DNA of 64,000 nucleotides from Pseudoroseicyclus tamaricis (GCF_012070395.1 NZ_JAAFYS010000001.1:474001-538000), one strand, 5' to 3'; positions 48,761-58,132 are shown, counted from the stretch's first letter. The notes: generated from the letters alone by a model not told the origin. Made by a program: numbers and translations.

Positions 48761-49345
48761 CTAGATCGTTCCCTCGATATCGGACAATGCATCGGCAAGA
48801 AGCTGCAGCGCGGCAGCTTGCGGGTCGCGGCGACCCTTCAGGTTCTCGGCCACCCGGAGGTATGTGCCCGCCGCGCCGCTAACATGCTCCCGGCGAAGTG
48901 GGTCCTTGTGTCCCAGGATGCGGTCAATCGTGGAGGCGGGCACCTCAAGCGCCAGCATCAGGGTTGCCGCTGTGCGACGAAGATCGTGTCGATGCCAGCC
49001 TGACGTGCTCGTCAGCTCGTGAAATGTCTTCTGGAAGCGGTTCCAGTTCCCGATCGGGTTGCCCTCTTGGTTGGGAAAGACGAGCGAGCGCGGCCCGCCC
49101 TCTGTGACTGACGGCAGCGTCTGCAAGAGGTCGGTTGCCGCCTGGGACAGGGGCAAGACTGAGATCGTGGCCCGCCTCTTGTCGACTTGATGTGAGGCTT
49201 CCGCCAGTGGCGGTTGTCGAAGTCGATGTCCTCCACCTTCAAGGTGGCGGCCTCGTCCAGTCGAGCCCCGGTGAGGAGCAGAAAGCGCAAGAGGATCGGG
49301 CGGTAATCATGGGCCGGCGGAACGCGGGAGCGCAGTTCTCCCGGT
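48761..49345 (-). pseudogene. Tyrosine-recombinase remnant of element 1, truncated at the att core and frameshifted
   Basis: Leftward from the right repeat: LLRFLLLTGARLDEAATLKV (Arg I region), then a 2-base shift near 49178, then LPLSQAATDLLQTL, HRHDLRRTAATLM (His-x-x-Arg), RILGHKD and GTYLRVAENLKG (possible catalytic Tyr). The DNA-arm-binding N-terminal domains are absent, because the frame runs straight into the tRNA-derived repeat. The 2-base shift looks like an extra AG in AAGAGG. A dead catalytic domain. Confidence 0.8.
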
Positions 49346-49348
49346 GCC

Positions 49349-49398
49349 GGATTGAAAATCCTCGTGTCGGTGGTTCGATTCCGCCCCCGGGCACCACA
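49349..49398 (+). repeat. Internal att core (tRNA-Phe 3' end), junction of elements 1 and 2
   Basis: Exact 50-bp copy of 27789-27838, followed by an A-rich tract. It closes element 1 and opens element 2. The preceding tRNA half is absent, so it is not a tRNA gene. Confidence 0.92.
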
Positions 49399-49530
49399 AA
49401 AAAATAAAAACAATATCCTACACTATGGCTCGACGCTTAGGCCGGCATGACATTGCTCGTGGGTATCATTGGGGTATCAGTTTCCTGTGCGGGACAAGGC
49501 GAGGATGTCTCAGGAATTTCTCCTGCAAAC

Positions 49531-50328
49531 TTATGTGAGCCTCGCCTCAATCCGTGCTGGAATGCCGTTGAGCGCGAGAACGCGCGCAAAAGCACTTGCA
49601 TACGCTTCTGCGCGTTCAACTGATTGCGAGGGCAGGAGGCACGGGATTTTCACCCCTCCTCGATATCCACGGTCACCCCTGCCGGTTCGCAACAGCCACC
49701 GCGGAAAACTGCGCCGACCATCTTCTATCAAGATGCTAGCCGACCCGCATTCTCCATCCTCGATTACACCAAAGTCCCTCAAGATCATCGGCGTTGGTAA
49801 GGTGGCGGCATGCGCAACCCGCGCACACTCATCGGCAAGTTCGAACAGCCGGGACCATTTCGCGTCGCTGTCAGCTTCTGGGAAGATCACAGGTGGTGTT
49901 TCGGGCGTGACTATGCCCGGCGAACTTCGGTCGGGCACCGCAGTAGATAGACTTGGAAGCTCGTCTGGCTTCAACATCCAGCCGGTGCGGACAACACCTT
50001 GTTTGCCCGTCCTGGAAGTCACGTTCACTAGGCTGTTAAAACGCGCCCCGTAACCGCCGTGCCATTCTTGGATTTCAAGGTCTCGTGGCTCAGATAACAA
50101 GAGCCCGTCGTAAAACTGAGCGGCGAGAAATCGCCGGTCTTCGGGCGCGAAACCAAGCTCGTCCACGAAAAATGTTGCGCGTGACCGACCCTTCTCGTGG
50201 TCGAAGTTGAACAGGAAGTCGGTGAATTTTCCTTCTAGCATGATGGCTTGCAGTACATCGTGACCGGGCTCGGCCGAGGAAAACCGAAACTCTCTTACGT
50301 CCTTGGTTGACCATGAAGATTGAGTCAT
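49531..50328 (-). CDS. DUF6883-like domain protein, second gene of an unknown pair
   Basis: 265 residues. Residues about 30-120 (KFTDFLFNFDHEKGRSRATFF, ELGF, then VNVTSRTGKQGVVRTGWML and LPSLSTAVP) follow the pattern I recall for DUF6883 domains, which occur alone or at toxin C-termini. The rest is unrecognised, with a basic stretch at 210-235. The start is 3 bases after the stop of the upstream 243-residue gene, so they form one operon reading away from the SPARDA genes. Function unknown; a defence or toxin-antitoxin role is only suggested by location. Confidence 0.5.
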   Translation of the reverse strand: MTQSSWSTKDVREFRFSSAEPGHDVLQAIMLEGKFTDFLFNFDHEKGRSRATFFVDELGFAPEDRRFLAAQFYDGLLLSEPRDLEIQEWHGGYGARFNSLVNVTSRTGKQGVVRTGWMLKPDELPSLSTAVPDRSSPGIVTPETPPVIFPEADSDAKWSRLFELADECARVAHAATLPTPMILRDFGVIEDGECGSASILIEDGRRSFPRWLLRTGRGDRGYRGGVKIPCLLPSQSVERAEAYASAFARVLALNGIPARIEARLT

Positions 50329-50331
50329 TTT

Positions 50332-51063
50332 TTAAAAGACGCGACCTTCGACCGTCACATGCGTTTTACGCTCAAAGCGGTCCAACGAGAGGCGACCGCG
50401 CTGCGATAACCCGACTTCGGCCAACTTTAGTCGGTCCGGAACCTGCACGAAAGAATAGTCAACCCAGCTCAGTCCACCCGGCTTGAAGTCTGCTGCCCCC
50501 TCAAGTTCAAACTCTTCGAAGCCCTCGATTGAACGTTGTTGAATGACGGCGCCGTTTTCAATGTAGGCGAGGTGCATCAATCCATCGAAAAACGCGCGTC
50601 GCAAAAGCGGGTTTCCCAAGTCAATTTCGCACGATCCAACATACCCAGGTTGTTGCCCAAGCATTTCGTCGCATTTGAGGCGGACGCTATTCGAAACATG
50701 GGAAAGAGCGAGGCACTCCTCCTGCCGCAAGCGCAGTACATCGAGAATTTCTCGTGGGTTTGGGCCATGCCGCTGGTTTCCGAGCGCCTCCGACATGTCC
50801 CAAAGAAGCATTCGATAGAGCAACATGTCGTGAGAGATCGTGTGACTTGACCGCCTTTCGCTTGAGGAGACTTCAGTGACCTTCTGTGCGAACTCTGAAA
50901 GCAAAGGCAGGCCCCCACGCAGTTCAGTGGTTATTGTGCCATCTGGGTCGGCTCTTGATACTGCTGCGAGCAGTGCGGCTGTAAATGAACTTAGTGCTGG
51001 TTCCCTGACGCCCTGCGCATTCCCATTAAAGAAAAACAGGCACGGAAACTCGGACTGTCTCAT
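50332..51063 (-). CDS. Unknown protein, first gene of the pair divergent from SPARDA
   Basis: 243 residues, no domain recognised. It starts RQSEFPCLFFFNGNAQG, has a helical middle (SHDMLLYRMLLWDMSEALG, LDVLRLRQEECLALSHVSN) and a C-terminal beta-rich part with LSWVDYSFVQVPDRLKL. No signal peptide or membrane segment. The 163 bases to the DREN-APAZ gene form a divergent promoter region. The pair may be cargo independent of the Argonaute, or part of a larger unit. Confidence 0.55.
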   Translation of the reverse strand: MRQSEFPCLFFFNGNAQGVREPALSSFTAALLAAVSRADPDGTITTELRGGLPLLSEFAQKVTEVSSSERRSSHTISHDMLLYRMLLWDMSEALGNQRHGPNPREILDVLRLRQEECLALSHVSNSVRLKCDEMLGQQPGYVGSCEIDLGNPLLRRAFFDGLMHLAYIENGAVIQQRSIEGFEEFELEGAADFKPGGLSWVDYSFVQVPDRLKLAEVGLSQRGRLSLDRFERKTHVTVEGRVF

Positions 51064-51241
51064 CGTCGCGCACCTCTCAGGATTTGTCGTAGATCAAAAG
51101 AGCAACCTCTTGGCCACATTGTGATCCTCGCTGACATACCGCTCAAACCTAACTAGAGCTGGGAGAAACATTGAAAAACAACAGTCCACCCCATATGGTA
51201 GCGGTCTACCGAGTAGCATCGACAATTTGTGGTCAGGTGTC

Positions 51242-52536
51242 TTGGCAAAGAAGATACATGCGTCTGGGATAAAAGGTGAACAAGGGCTAGCGCACATCCG
51301 CAAGGTTGTGGCTGCCATGGAGTACCTATTCTACGAAACTGGTGGCGTGGAAGCCGGTATCGACGGCACAATCGAAATCCGCGACCCGGAAACGGGCGAG
51401 GTGGCCAATCAGATCGTCCAGTTTCGGAGCAAGGCCACCGGCAACCGCCTGCCCGGTGAGTCCGAGCTGGGCTTCCACTGGCCCTGCGACGAACGCGACA
51501 TCGAGTACTGGACGTTCGGCACCGCGCCGGTGGTGTTGATCGTGGTCGATCTGACCAAGGATCGCGCCTACTGGAAGGACGTGCGGACGTGGTTCGCCGT
51601 TCCGCAGAACCGCGCCAGCCGCAAGGTGCAGTTCGACAAGACCGCCGATCTGTTCACTGCCGACGCCGCGCGCGCAGTGCGCGAGGTGGCAGCGACCGCG
51701 CGCCCTGGCAGCTACTATTCCGCGCCGCGCCGGAGCGAAGAGTTGACGACCAATCTGCTGCGCGTGTCGGCTATGGCCACGACACTGTACTGGGCACTGA
51801 CCGATGCGAAGAGCGTTGGCGAGTTCTGGCGCAGAGTGAAGGAACACGACCCTATCCGCCAAGGGAGGCGATCCTTCGCGGCGGGGCGGTACTCTCTTTC
51901 CGCAATCTGGACGCTCCGTCGTGGCGCGAGGTCTGTGATACCGGCGCGATGGAGGAGTTCGACGTCTCGGAGTGGTCGCTGTCGGACGACCCGTACAGAG
52001 AACGTGACTTCGTAGACCTGCTGAACCGCGCCATGAAGGAGATGGTGAGCCGCGACATGAGTTACGACCGCGATCACCACGCGATGTTTTTTCGCCCCAA
52101 CCCCGGCAAACGGGATCGCAAGATTGGCTATTTTGCGGAAAAAAAGAAGAGCCCGGGCCGTTTTGTAGCGAAGCAGTACAAGGGATTCTGGCGACATTCG
52201 GCGTTCAAGTGGCAGTTCATCCGCATCGAGGACGACTGGTTTGTGCAGATCACGCCAACCTACCACTTCACCCGCGACGGTAGGGAGAAGGACGGTTTCG
52301 GTGGCGAGCACCTGTCGAAGATCAAGCGCATGGAGTGGGACCCGGATGTGCGCCGTCAATTCGTCATGTGGCGCGCCTACCTTTGCGCCGACGAGCAGGA
52401 AGATATGTTCCAGCAAGCATACCCGTATCTGACGTTCACGCCCGCCGACAAGTTGGCGGCGGACTTCGGTGTGCAAGACGATCTGTGGAAGCCGGTGCGC
52501 GCCACCCCGCCGGACACGGAGGGGCTGCTGCTGTGA
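51242..52536 (+). pseudogene. DUF4365 (DREN) nuclease-APAZ protein of a SPARDA-type system, one-base frameshift
   Basis: Nuclease partner of a short Argonaute. Residues 12-200 are DUF4365: KGEQGLAHIRKVVAAMEYLF, Asp41 (EAGIDGTIEIRDP) and the QFRSK stretch at 60-64 of a PD-(D/E)xK fold. APAZ follows (ITPTYHFTRDGREKDGF, RRQFVMWRAYLC). The frame breaks at 51850-51852: one more C in the CCC run (GAC CCC TAT CCG CCA) restores 431 codons. The start is unclear: TTG 51242 after AGG or TTG 51227; no ATG fits. The stop overlaps the pAgo start (TGATG). It is dead as written unless the base is a sequencing error or recoding occurs; no canonical slippery heptamer is present. Confidence 0.82.
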
Positions 52537-53980
52537 TGAAGCTGTCCCACCTGCCGGAAGCGGAGTTGGAGTTCGGGCAGGCCCACCGCCACATCGAAAT
52601 TCGGTTCGGCCTGATGGACTACGGCCCGCTCGACGCGGGACAGACCGGCGCGCCGAACGCCGTGCGGGTGGGCCTGATAGGCGACACGGAAACGCTGGAA
52701 GGGACTCAGGGCTGGTTAGCCCGCTGCGCCGCTGGCATCGAGGGCAAGGCCGACACCCGCCTGACCAACCTTTATCCGCCGTTCCCCGGCTGCACGGCGG
52801 ACGGTCCCTTCCGCGTGGCCTGTACCTGCGACGAGCAGGACACCCACACGATACCGGCGCGGGCGTTGCACAAGCTGAGGAATAGCAACCCGCTGAACCT
52901 CGCGGACCGCTACGGCGACCTGTTCATTGCAGAATTGCGGGCGTTGGCTGAGGGCAACACCCGGCCGGACGTGGTGCTGATTGGCTTGCCGCTGGACGTG
53001 ATAGCCGCGATGAATGTGACCACCGACGACGACGAGGTGGTGGAGAGTGAGGCGGCACCTTCCGGTGTGGACTTCCGTGCGCGACTGAAAATTGCGGCGA
53101 TGGATTTCGGCCTGCCAATTCAGATTTTCTGGCCCACGCTCTACGATCCGACGATCAAAATTCCTCGGATGACAAAAACTGACAGTTCCGAGAGGTGCAG
53201 AAGGACGCCACCCGCGCGTGGAATCTGTTCACGGCGCTTCACTACAAGGCGGGCGGCCTGCCTTGGCGGCTAGCGCGCGATTCCCGGAAGATGCGATCCT
53301 GCTTCGTGGGCATCAGCTTCCACGAGTCGCACAGCGGCGAGTATCTAGACACCAGCACCGCGCAGATGTTCGACGAGCGCGGCGAAGGTATGATCCTGCG
53401 CGGCGGGCGCGCGGCCAAGCTGTCGGACGACCGGCGGCCCTACATGACCGAGGCCCACGCGCACGACCTGCTGTCCCGGTCGATGCAGCGATACCACGAC
53501 CGGCACGCGCAGTATCCGGCGCGGGTGGTACTGCACAAGACGTCGCCCTTCCAACGCGAAGAAATGGCGGGCTTCGACGCCGCAGTGGAGGAATGCCGGA
53601 TCGATAATCTGGACTGCATGGCTGTGGCCCCCTGCGCCTTCCGCCTTTTCCGCGACGGGCAGTTCCCGCCCCTGCGCGGCACCCTGTTGCGCTTGGACCG
53701 CGACCGCGCAGTTATTTACAGCCGGGGCGGAGTGGACTTCTTCAAGACCTACACCGGCATGTACATTCCCAAGCCGCTGATGATCCGCTCGCAGGCCCCG
53801 TCGCAGCCGGTGACACATAATGCGGCAGAAATCTTGGCATTGAGCAAGATGAACTGGAATAACACTCAGTTTGACAATCGAGACCCAATTACCATCGCCG
53901 CGTCACGCAAGGTCGGAAAAATCCTCAAATATGTTTCTGAGTGTGACCGCGTCCAAACCCGATACAGCTATTTCATGTAG
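52536..53980 (+). pseudogene. Short prokaryotic Argonaute (MID-PIWI), two-base insertion
   Basis: Guide-binding subunit of the SPARDA-type pair. The N-terminus RHIEIRFGLMDYGPLD and the MID part (DVVLIGLPLDVI) are in one frame; then AG is duplicated at 53191-53194 (GAGAGGTGCAG instead of GAGGTGCAG), after which the PIWI half continues: WNLFTALHYKAGGLPWRL, SCFVGISFHE, and HARVVLHKT-type RVVLHKTSPFQ. Removing AG gives 480 residues, the normal short-pAgo size. The PIWI catalytic Asp is replaced (VGISF), as in all short pAgos, so cleavage would rely on the DREN partner. Start ATG 52536 overlaps the upstream stop. Confidence 0.85.
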
Positions 53981-54204
53981 TAGATTGGTTTTAATGGCGC
54001 TTGCCCCTAATTGTTAGGCTCTCCCAAAAAAAGAGGCTGCGCAGTAGCGCCACCCATGTATCGTGTAGGGTGTTGGGGGCTCTACTTTGATTGCACCGAT
54101 GGGGCACTCCGGGATTTTCGCGCCTCCTTTTCGGAAACTGAACCGTTCACCCATTGCCACGGAGCACGCGGCGTCCTCGCCTTAGCCAGTATGGCAGGAC
54201 GGTA

Positions 54205-54564
54205 CTAAATCGCCGCCAAGACATCCCGGAAACTGGCGAGACCGGCTTCAAGGTCCTCAATGATTTCCTCCGCAAGTTCTTCTGGCTCGGGCAAGTTATC
54301 CAAATCCGTCAAAGACCTGTCCTTGATCCAGAACACGTCCAGGCTCGCCTTGTCGCGCGCGAGAAGATCCTTGACCGAGAACCGACGCCAGCGTCCTTCG
54401 GGATTGCTGTCGGGGTGCCATGATTCCTGTCGGCTGTGGAGCGCGCCCGTTCTGTAAAGCTCGACGAACTCGCGCAGATGCTCGAAAGTCATCGGCTTTT
54501 TCTTCAATGTGTGATGAATGTTGGTGCGGTAGTCGTAGTACCAGACGTCTTTGGTATGGCCGGT
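54205..54564 (-). pseudogene. C-terminal tail of a type I restriction methyltransferase subunit HsdM
   Basis: About 120 residues: KDVWYYDYRTNIHHTLKKKP, then GRWRRFSVKDLLARDKASLD, FWIKDRSLTDLDNLPEPEEL and the helical end EIIEDLEAGLASF. This is the conserved C-terminus of HsdM. The methylase core (NPPY) is absent. It is joined directly to the integrase gene upstream on the same strand, in another frame. Confidence 0.82.
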
Positions 54565-55589
54565 CGGGTTACGGGCTGGGGAACACCCAGCATCGCCATG
54601 TTGGTGGACATCGTGCGGCGAAGGTCGTGGATGATCCACGGGTCCGTGCCTTCGGGCAGAGTCTTGTCGAGCCGGTCTTTCAGGCGACCAAACCCGGAGA
54701 CGGGCGATTTGCCGGTTGTCGTGAACACGAAATCCGACCCGAGGAACCTCGGCCCCCTGCGCAGCACGTCCAGCATCGCGTCGGTGATCGGGACGGTGTG
54801 CTGCCTGCCGTTCTTGGCGCGCTGTGAAGGCAGCGTCCACAAGCGTTTTTCGAGGTCGAGTTCCGACCAACGCATTTCAGCGACTTCGGCGCGTCTCTGG
54901 TCGCTGAGGATCAACAGGTTCATGCAATCCCCGAAAGGATAGCCTTCGGCGTCACAGGCCGTCGACAGCGCGCCCAGCTCATCGTCGGCCAGCACGCGCT
55001 CGCGCGACCGTTCCTTGGACAGCGGTTTCATCCCGGCGACGGGGGAGGCGTCGATCATGCCGCGCTCGACGCACCAGCCCATCAGGTGCTTGAGGTGCGC
55101 CAGTGCACGGTTCGCGCTGACCGGCGCGGATTTGTGGATCACGTCGCAGGCTTTCACGACATCGGCGCGCTTGATCTCGTCGATACGTTTGCCGTGCAGG
55201 GTCGTGAACTTCGCCAGCAGGGCTTCCTTGCGCTTCCAGTCACGGTTGTGAACCTTGGCGTGTTTCTCGATGTAATCGGGGATCACGTCGCCCAGCGTCG
55301 GTTTCTTTTCGATTTCTTTGCCGGTACGATCCTCAAAGCAGCCCGTCTCGATTTCGTATAGGATCTTTTGCACCCTCTCCCGAGCATCAGCCAGCGAAAC
55401 GACGCCGAACCGTCCGATGGTCAGGCGGCGCATTTCGCCGTTGATGCGCTTGTGCAGGCAAAACGTCTTGGTGCCGGAAGTGCTGATGCGCAGGACAAGA
55501 CCCGGCATCAACTCGTCCCGAAAATCGAGGCGTTTAGACGGATCAGGCTTCTGCCCTTCGATGAACTTGCTGGAGAGTTTGCGTTTCAT
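54504..55589 (-). pseudogene. Integrase of element 2, C-terminus replaced before the catalytic tyrosine
   Basis: Tyrosine recombinase of the tRNA-integrating P4/DUF4102 type. From ATG 55589 (MKRKLSSKFIEGQKP): the DUF4102 arm-binding domain to about 90, core-binding domain to about 190, then catalytic LILSDQRRAEVAEMRW (Arg I), the beta-sheet Lys region, and IIHDLRRTMSTNM (His-x-x-Arg). After GVPQPV the frame runs for 21 foreign residues to a stop at 54504, because an HsdM tail begins in another frame. The last His and the nucleophilic Tyr are missing, so it cannot recombine. The gene should have reached about 400 residues. Confidence 0.88.
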
Positions 55590-55614
55590 AAGCCCATGAT
55601 AAGACGGGCGGACA

Positions 55615-55678
55615 AGCCACGTCAGGGGCAACTCTAGACGGCTCGCAGGGTTTTGGTTTGACTTGTGCCGGAACGAGA
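55615..55678. repeat. 64-bp direct repeat, left copy
   Basis: 57 of 64 bases match 57895-57958. Lies 26 bases upstream of the integrase start. The two copies bracket the Nudix/452-residue cassette. Confidence 0.85.
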
Positions 55679-55921
55679 ATCCAGAACACACTCTGTGCAA
55701 AGCTGCGCTAGAATGATAGTTTGGCGATGTGCATGGGAGGTGATTGGGCCTGTCCGAAGAGCAAACTAAGCGCTTTCAATGCCATCATCGATCTAGTTGG
55801 AGAACCTCTGTTGAACGAGAGGACTGTCACTTACTAGGCCGAGTATTGAAAAATCGCGGTAGACGCACCCTATTTCGGGCCATAAAAATCTACCAAGTCC
55901 AAAGCCTCATGGAGACCCCAA

Positions 55922-56458
55922 ATGTCTTCGATCAAGAGACTAGAGAGTAAGCTTGTATTTAAAAATGACTTTGTTTTGGCCTACGACGACACGGTACAGT
56001 TTCCGAACGGTGAAAAAGGTTCATACTTTCATACAAAATGGACTGCTCCATATGGAGTGGCGATGATCCCTTATACGTCTGACAAGTGTGTGTTCATTAA
56101 ATCTCGGAGATATCCCGGCACAGAGATACTCATTGAGTGCCCGAAAGGGTTTGGGGTCGAAGGCAGCACTCCCGAAGCCTGCGCACGCCGAGAACTCTTG
56201 GAGGAGACGGGATTGGAGCCATGCGTCCTAAATTACGAAGGAGTGGTAGGAGAGAACTTCCCAACGCATGTATTTTCTTGCAACGTCACGGAAACACCTT
56301 CGACCGCACCTGTGTCAGCACTAAACGAAGGGATAGAAGGTCTTGTATATGTTCCAATTTCCGAATTGGATCATAGCTTTATATTGCGGCACCGTATTTC
56401 ATGCCCTGTAACCATACTGGCGATCCCACTACTTCGATCCGGGAAGAAAGACTTCTGA
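55922..56458 (+). CDS. Nudix hydrolase with a substituted Nudix box
   Basis: 178 residues. The Nudix box covers 76-98 (GFGVEGSTPEACARR then ELLEETGL); the REUxEExGU part is intact, but the first Glu of GX5E is Ser82. The fold around it resembles ADP-ribose pyrophosphatase-like enzymes (IPYTSDKCVFIKSRRYPG). ATG 55922 follows GGAGACC. AT-rich codon use unlike the host. It is convergent with the 452-residue gene and overlaps its 3' end by 30 bases. Substrate unknown. Confidence 0.75.
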   Translation: MSSIKRLESKLVFKNDFVLAYDDTVQFPNGEKGSYFHTKWTAPYGVAMIPYTSDKCVFIKSRRYPGTEILIECPKGFGVEGSTPEACARRELLEETGLEPCVLNYEGVVGENFPTHVFSCNVTETPSTAPVSALNEGIEGLVYVPISELDHSFILRHRISCPVTILAIPLLRSGKKDF

Positions 56459-57787
56459 TATCTTATGTTTGCCGGCGTTTTCTTCTAGCCGTTCAAGGTG
56501 CACAATTTTATCTTCGTAGGTCTCGCCAAGGCGCTCCAATGCGTCTTCTATTTCGTGAACGTCGCGCCGTCCCTTTGACCTTTCGTCCAGTCCATGCTTC
56601 TTCTTAATTCGGCCTAAAATTTGTTCTGCTGCAAATCCAACTAAAGGAATAGTGGTATTTAGAAACGCTCCCGCGGCCTGATTTATGGCTATGCTCACGG
56701 CTTCTCCTCCCAAACCACTTGCAGTGTCACCCTTGAACCAGCGGATCGTAGACTGTAGTGGATTGTCATCGAAGGCGAGGGTCGAAGAAGGATCTAGTCG
56801 TCTGACTATTTTTTCTTCAATGTCGGACCGTAGCTCTCTATATGCCAGCGAAATTTCCTTGGCCGCTTCGACCCTGTCGCTCTCATTGGATGAGAGATTG
56901 TTGAAGCGTTTGAATGCAAACCCGCTCCGAACTTGATTGATATCATCTGGCGTTAGCCGTAAGAGGCCTTCCACCAAAAACGATGTCTTTAATGGCCGGG
57001 ATTTGATTGTTGTCGTTTCCGGTTTTGTCCAGTCTAGCTTGCATCCCCGCATGATATCAAATGCTTCTGCTAAGTCATCTGTGTACTGCGGCAGCAAGCG
57101 CTTAGCATTCGGTAGATTTGCGGCATACGGGCCGATATAGCAGCTTCTTAGGAAACTGAGTTGCTTGTCAGTAGGGGGCGCTCCTTCTGCTTTCAGTACC
57201 GCTAGTAACTTTTCTTGAATGAATGTAGTTCCTAGACTGTCGCCAGCGGGCTTTTCAGAGATTTCCTGTTCGATGAGACTTGATATACGTTCATATAGCA
57301 CATCTCCCAGCCGGTCATGCGCTAGCGGTGAGGTTAGGTTGTCGCGAAGCAATTTTGAAAAGTTATCAGACACATCGCGATAGCTCCAGTTTTCGGTAGC
57401 TGCGTTCTCTTCAAGAAATCGCAATTCATGCTTGATAGAATAGAATTCCTTTGACGTTCTCATTTTCCCGTTTCGAACAAAGCTGTTCTGCAAAGCTTCC
57501 CAGTAAAAGGACGCATCTTTTGTGTCGCTCTCCCATTTAGGGTGCCAGTCCCATTTGTCGCGAACAAGTATAACAATTGACTTGTTTTCAATCATTTCTC
57601 GCACGGTGGAATTGTGGCGAATTATTTGGCGGAAGTTTCTGGTGCCGATAATTTGATTGTCTGAAACAAAGAAGCGGTTCGAAGTAAGGAGATTGTAAAT
57701 CACGTGTGCCGTGAGAAGGCGCTCCATCGCTGGATCGTTGGAGTGTGCCGTGTCATCATGGAGAACAAGAGAGTAGGTGTCACGCAT
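56429..57787 (-). CDS. Unknown 452-residue protein convergent with the Nudix gene
   Basis: No domain recognised. It begins RDTYSLVLHDDTAHSNDPAM, is mostly helical with many charged residues, has a hydrophobic patch at about 373-405 (AVSIAINQAAGAFLNTTIPLV) that could touch a membrane, and a charged C-terminal coil (HEIEDALERLGETYEDKIVHL). No P-loop or nuclease signature. AT-rich, complete, with ATG 57787. It shares a cassette bounded by 64-bp repeats with the Nudix gene, which points to a two-gene accessory module of unknown role. Confidence 0.6.
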   Translation of the reverse strand: MRDTYSLVLHDDTAHSNDPAMERLLTAHVIYNLLTSNRFFVSDNQIIGTRNFRQIIRHNSTVREMIENKSIVILVRDKWDWHPKWESDTKDASFYWEALQNSFVRNGKMRTSKEFYSIKHELRFLEENAATENWSYRDVSDNFSKLLRDNLTSPLAHDRLGDVLYERISSLIEQEISEKPAGDSLGTTFIQEKLLAVLKAEGAPPTDKQLSFLRSCYIGPYAANLPNAKRLLPQYTDDLAEAFDIMRGCKLDWTKPETTTIKSRPLKTSFLVEGLLRLTPDDINQVRSGFAFKRFNNLSSNESDRVEAAKEISLAYRELRSDIEEKIVRRLDPSSTLAFDDNPLQSTIRWFKGDTASGLGGEAVSIAINQAAGAFLNTTIPLVGFAAEQILGRIKKKHGLDERSKGRRDVHEIEDALERLGETYEDKIVHLERLEENAGKHKISEVFLPGSK

Positions 57788-58132
57788 GAGATCGCCACCA
57801 TATTTTTTGAAGGAAAGACAAGTTGAAGCTTACCGCTCACAATGTTGGAATCTAGTCCAAAGTGGTCGCCGCCATGTGTGAAGCCGCGAACGTGAGCCGC
57901 GTCAGGGACAACTCTAGACGACTTGTAGGGTTTTGGTCCGACTTGTGCCGGAACGAGATACCCGTGTGGTCTCCGGCGTCTGTGGGTATCAGTGGGGTAG
58001 CAGGAACGGTGAGCTTGAATGCTCCGGCGTGAGACAGGTCGAGACAATCTGCCAAAAGCAAAGGTTAAGGCTTTCAATCGGCTACGTTACGGGTTGAGCG
58101 ATCCTGAGACGGTGGGGCGGATCACAAGGCTA
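57788..58132. other. Right end of element 2, no gene
   Basis: About 345 bases. Holds the second 64-bp repeat and sequence that probably once preceded the integrase gene. No promoter or gene recognised. Confidence 0.5.
57895..57958. repeat. 64-bp direct repeat, right copy
   Basis: Matches 55615-55678 at 57 of 64 positions, same orientation, 2.28 kb apart. Core shared block: CAACTCTAGACG and GACTTGTGCCGGAACGAGA. Confidence 0.85.

Larger units (their letters stand above)
27839..49398. mobile_element. Integrative element 1 (defence and debris island) in tRNA-Phe
   Basis: About 21.6 kb between the tRNA-Phe 3' end and an exact 50-bp copy at 49349-49398. Its only recombinase is a broken integrase fragment abutting the right repeat, so it cannot move by itself. 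Cargo: Hhe-type DUF4011 helicase, YhaO-YhaN, HNH-like protein, desaturase, hydrolase and at least nine gene remnants. GC is mixed, and the 47.6-48 kb part is visibly AT-richer than the host. Confidence 0.85.

Noticed and set aside
49349-49398. Second tRNA-Phe gene
   Set aside because: Only the 3' part of the tRNA is present; the D-arm and 5' acceptor strand are missing, so it is an att core. The same holds at 58133-58178.
51848-51862. Programmed -1 frameshift in the DREN-APAZ gene
   Set aside because: No X-XXY-YYZ slippery heptamer and no obvious downstream stem; loss of one C in a C-run explains it more simply.
54011-54208. A 65-codon ORF after the pAgo gene
   Set aside because: No motif, and it overlaps the end of the HsdM remnant; probably chance.
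55744-55950. A 68-codon ORF upstream of the Nudix gene
   Set aside because: Only a TTG start, overlaps the Nudix start, no recognisable sequence.
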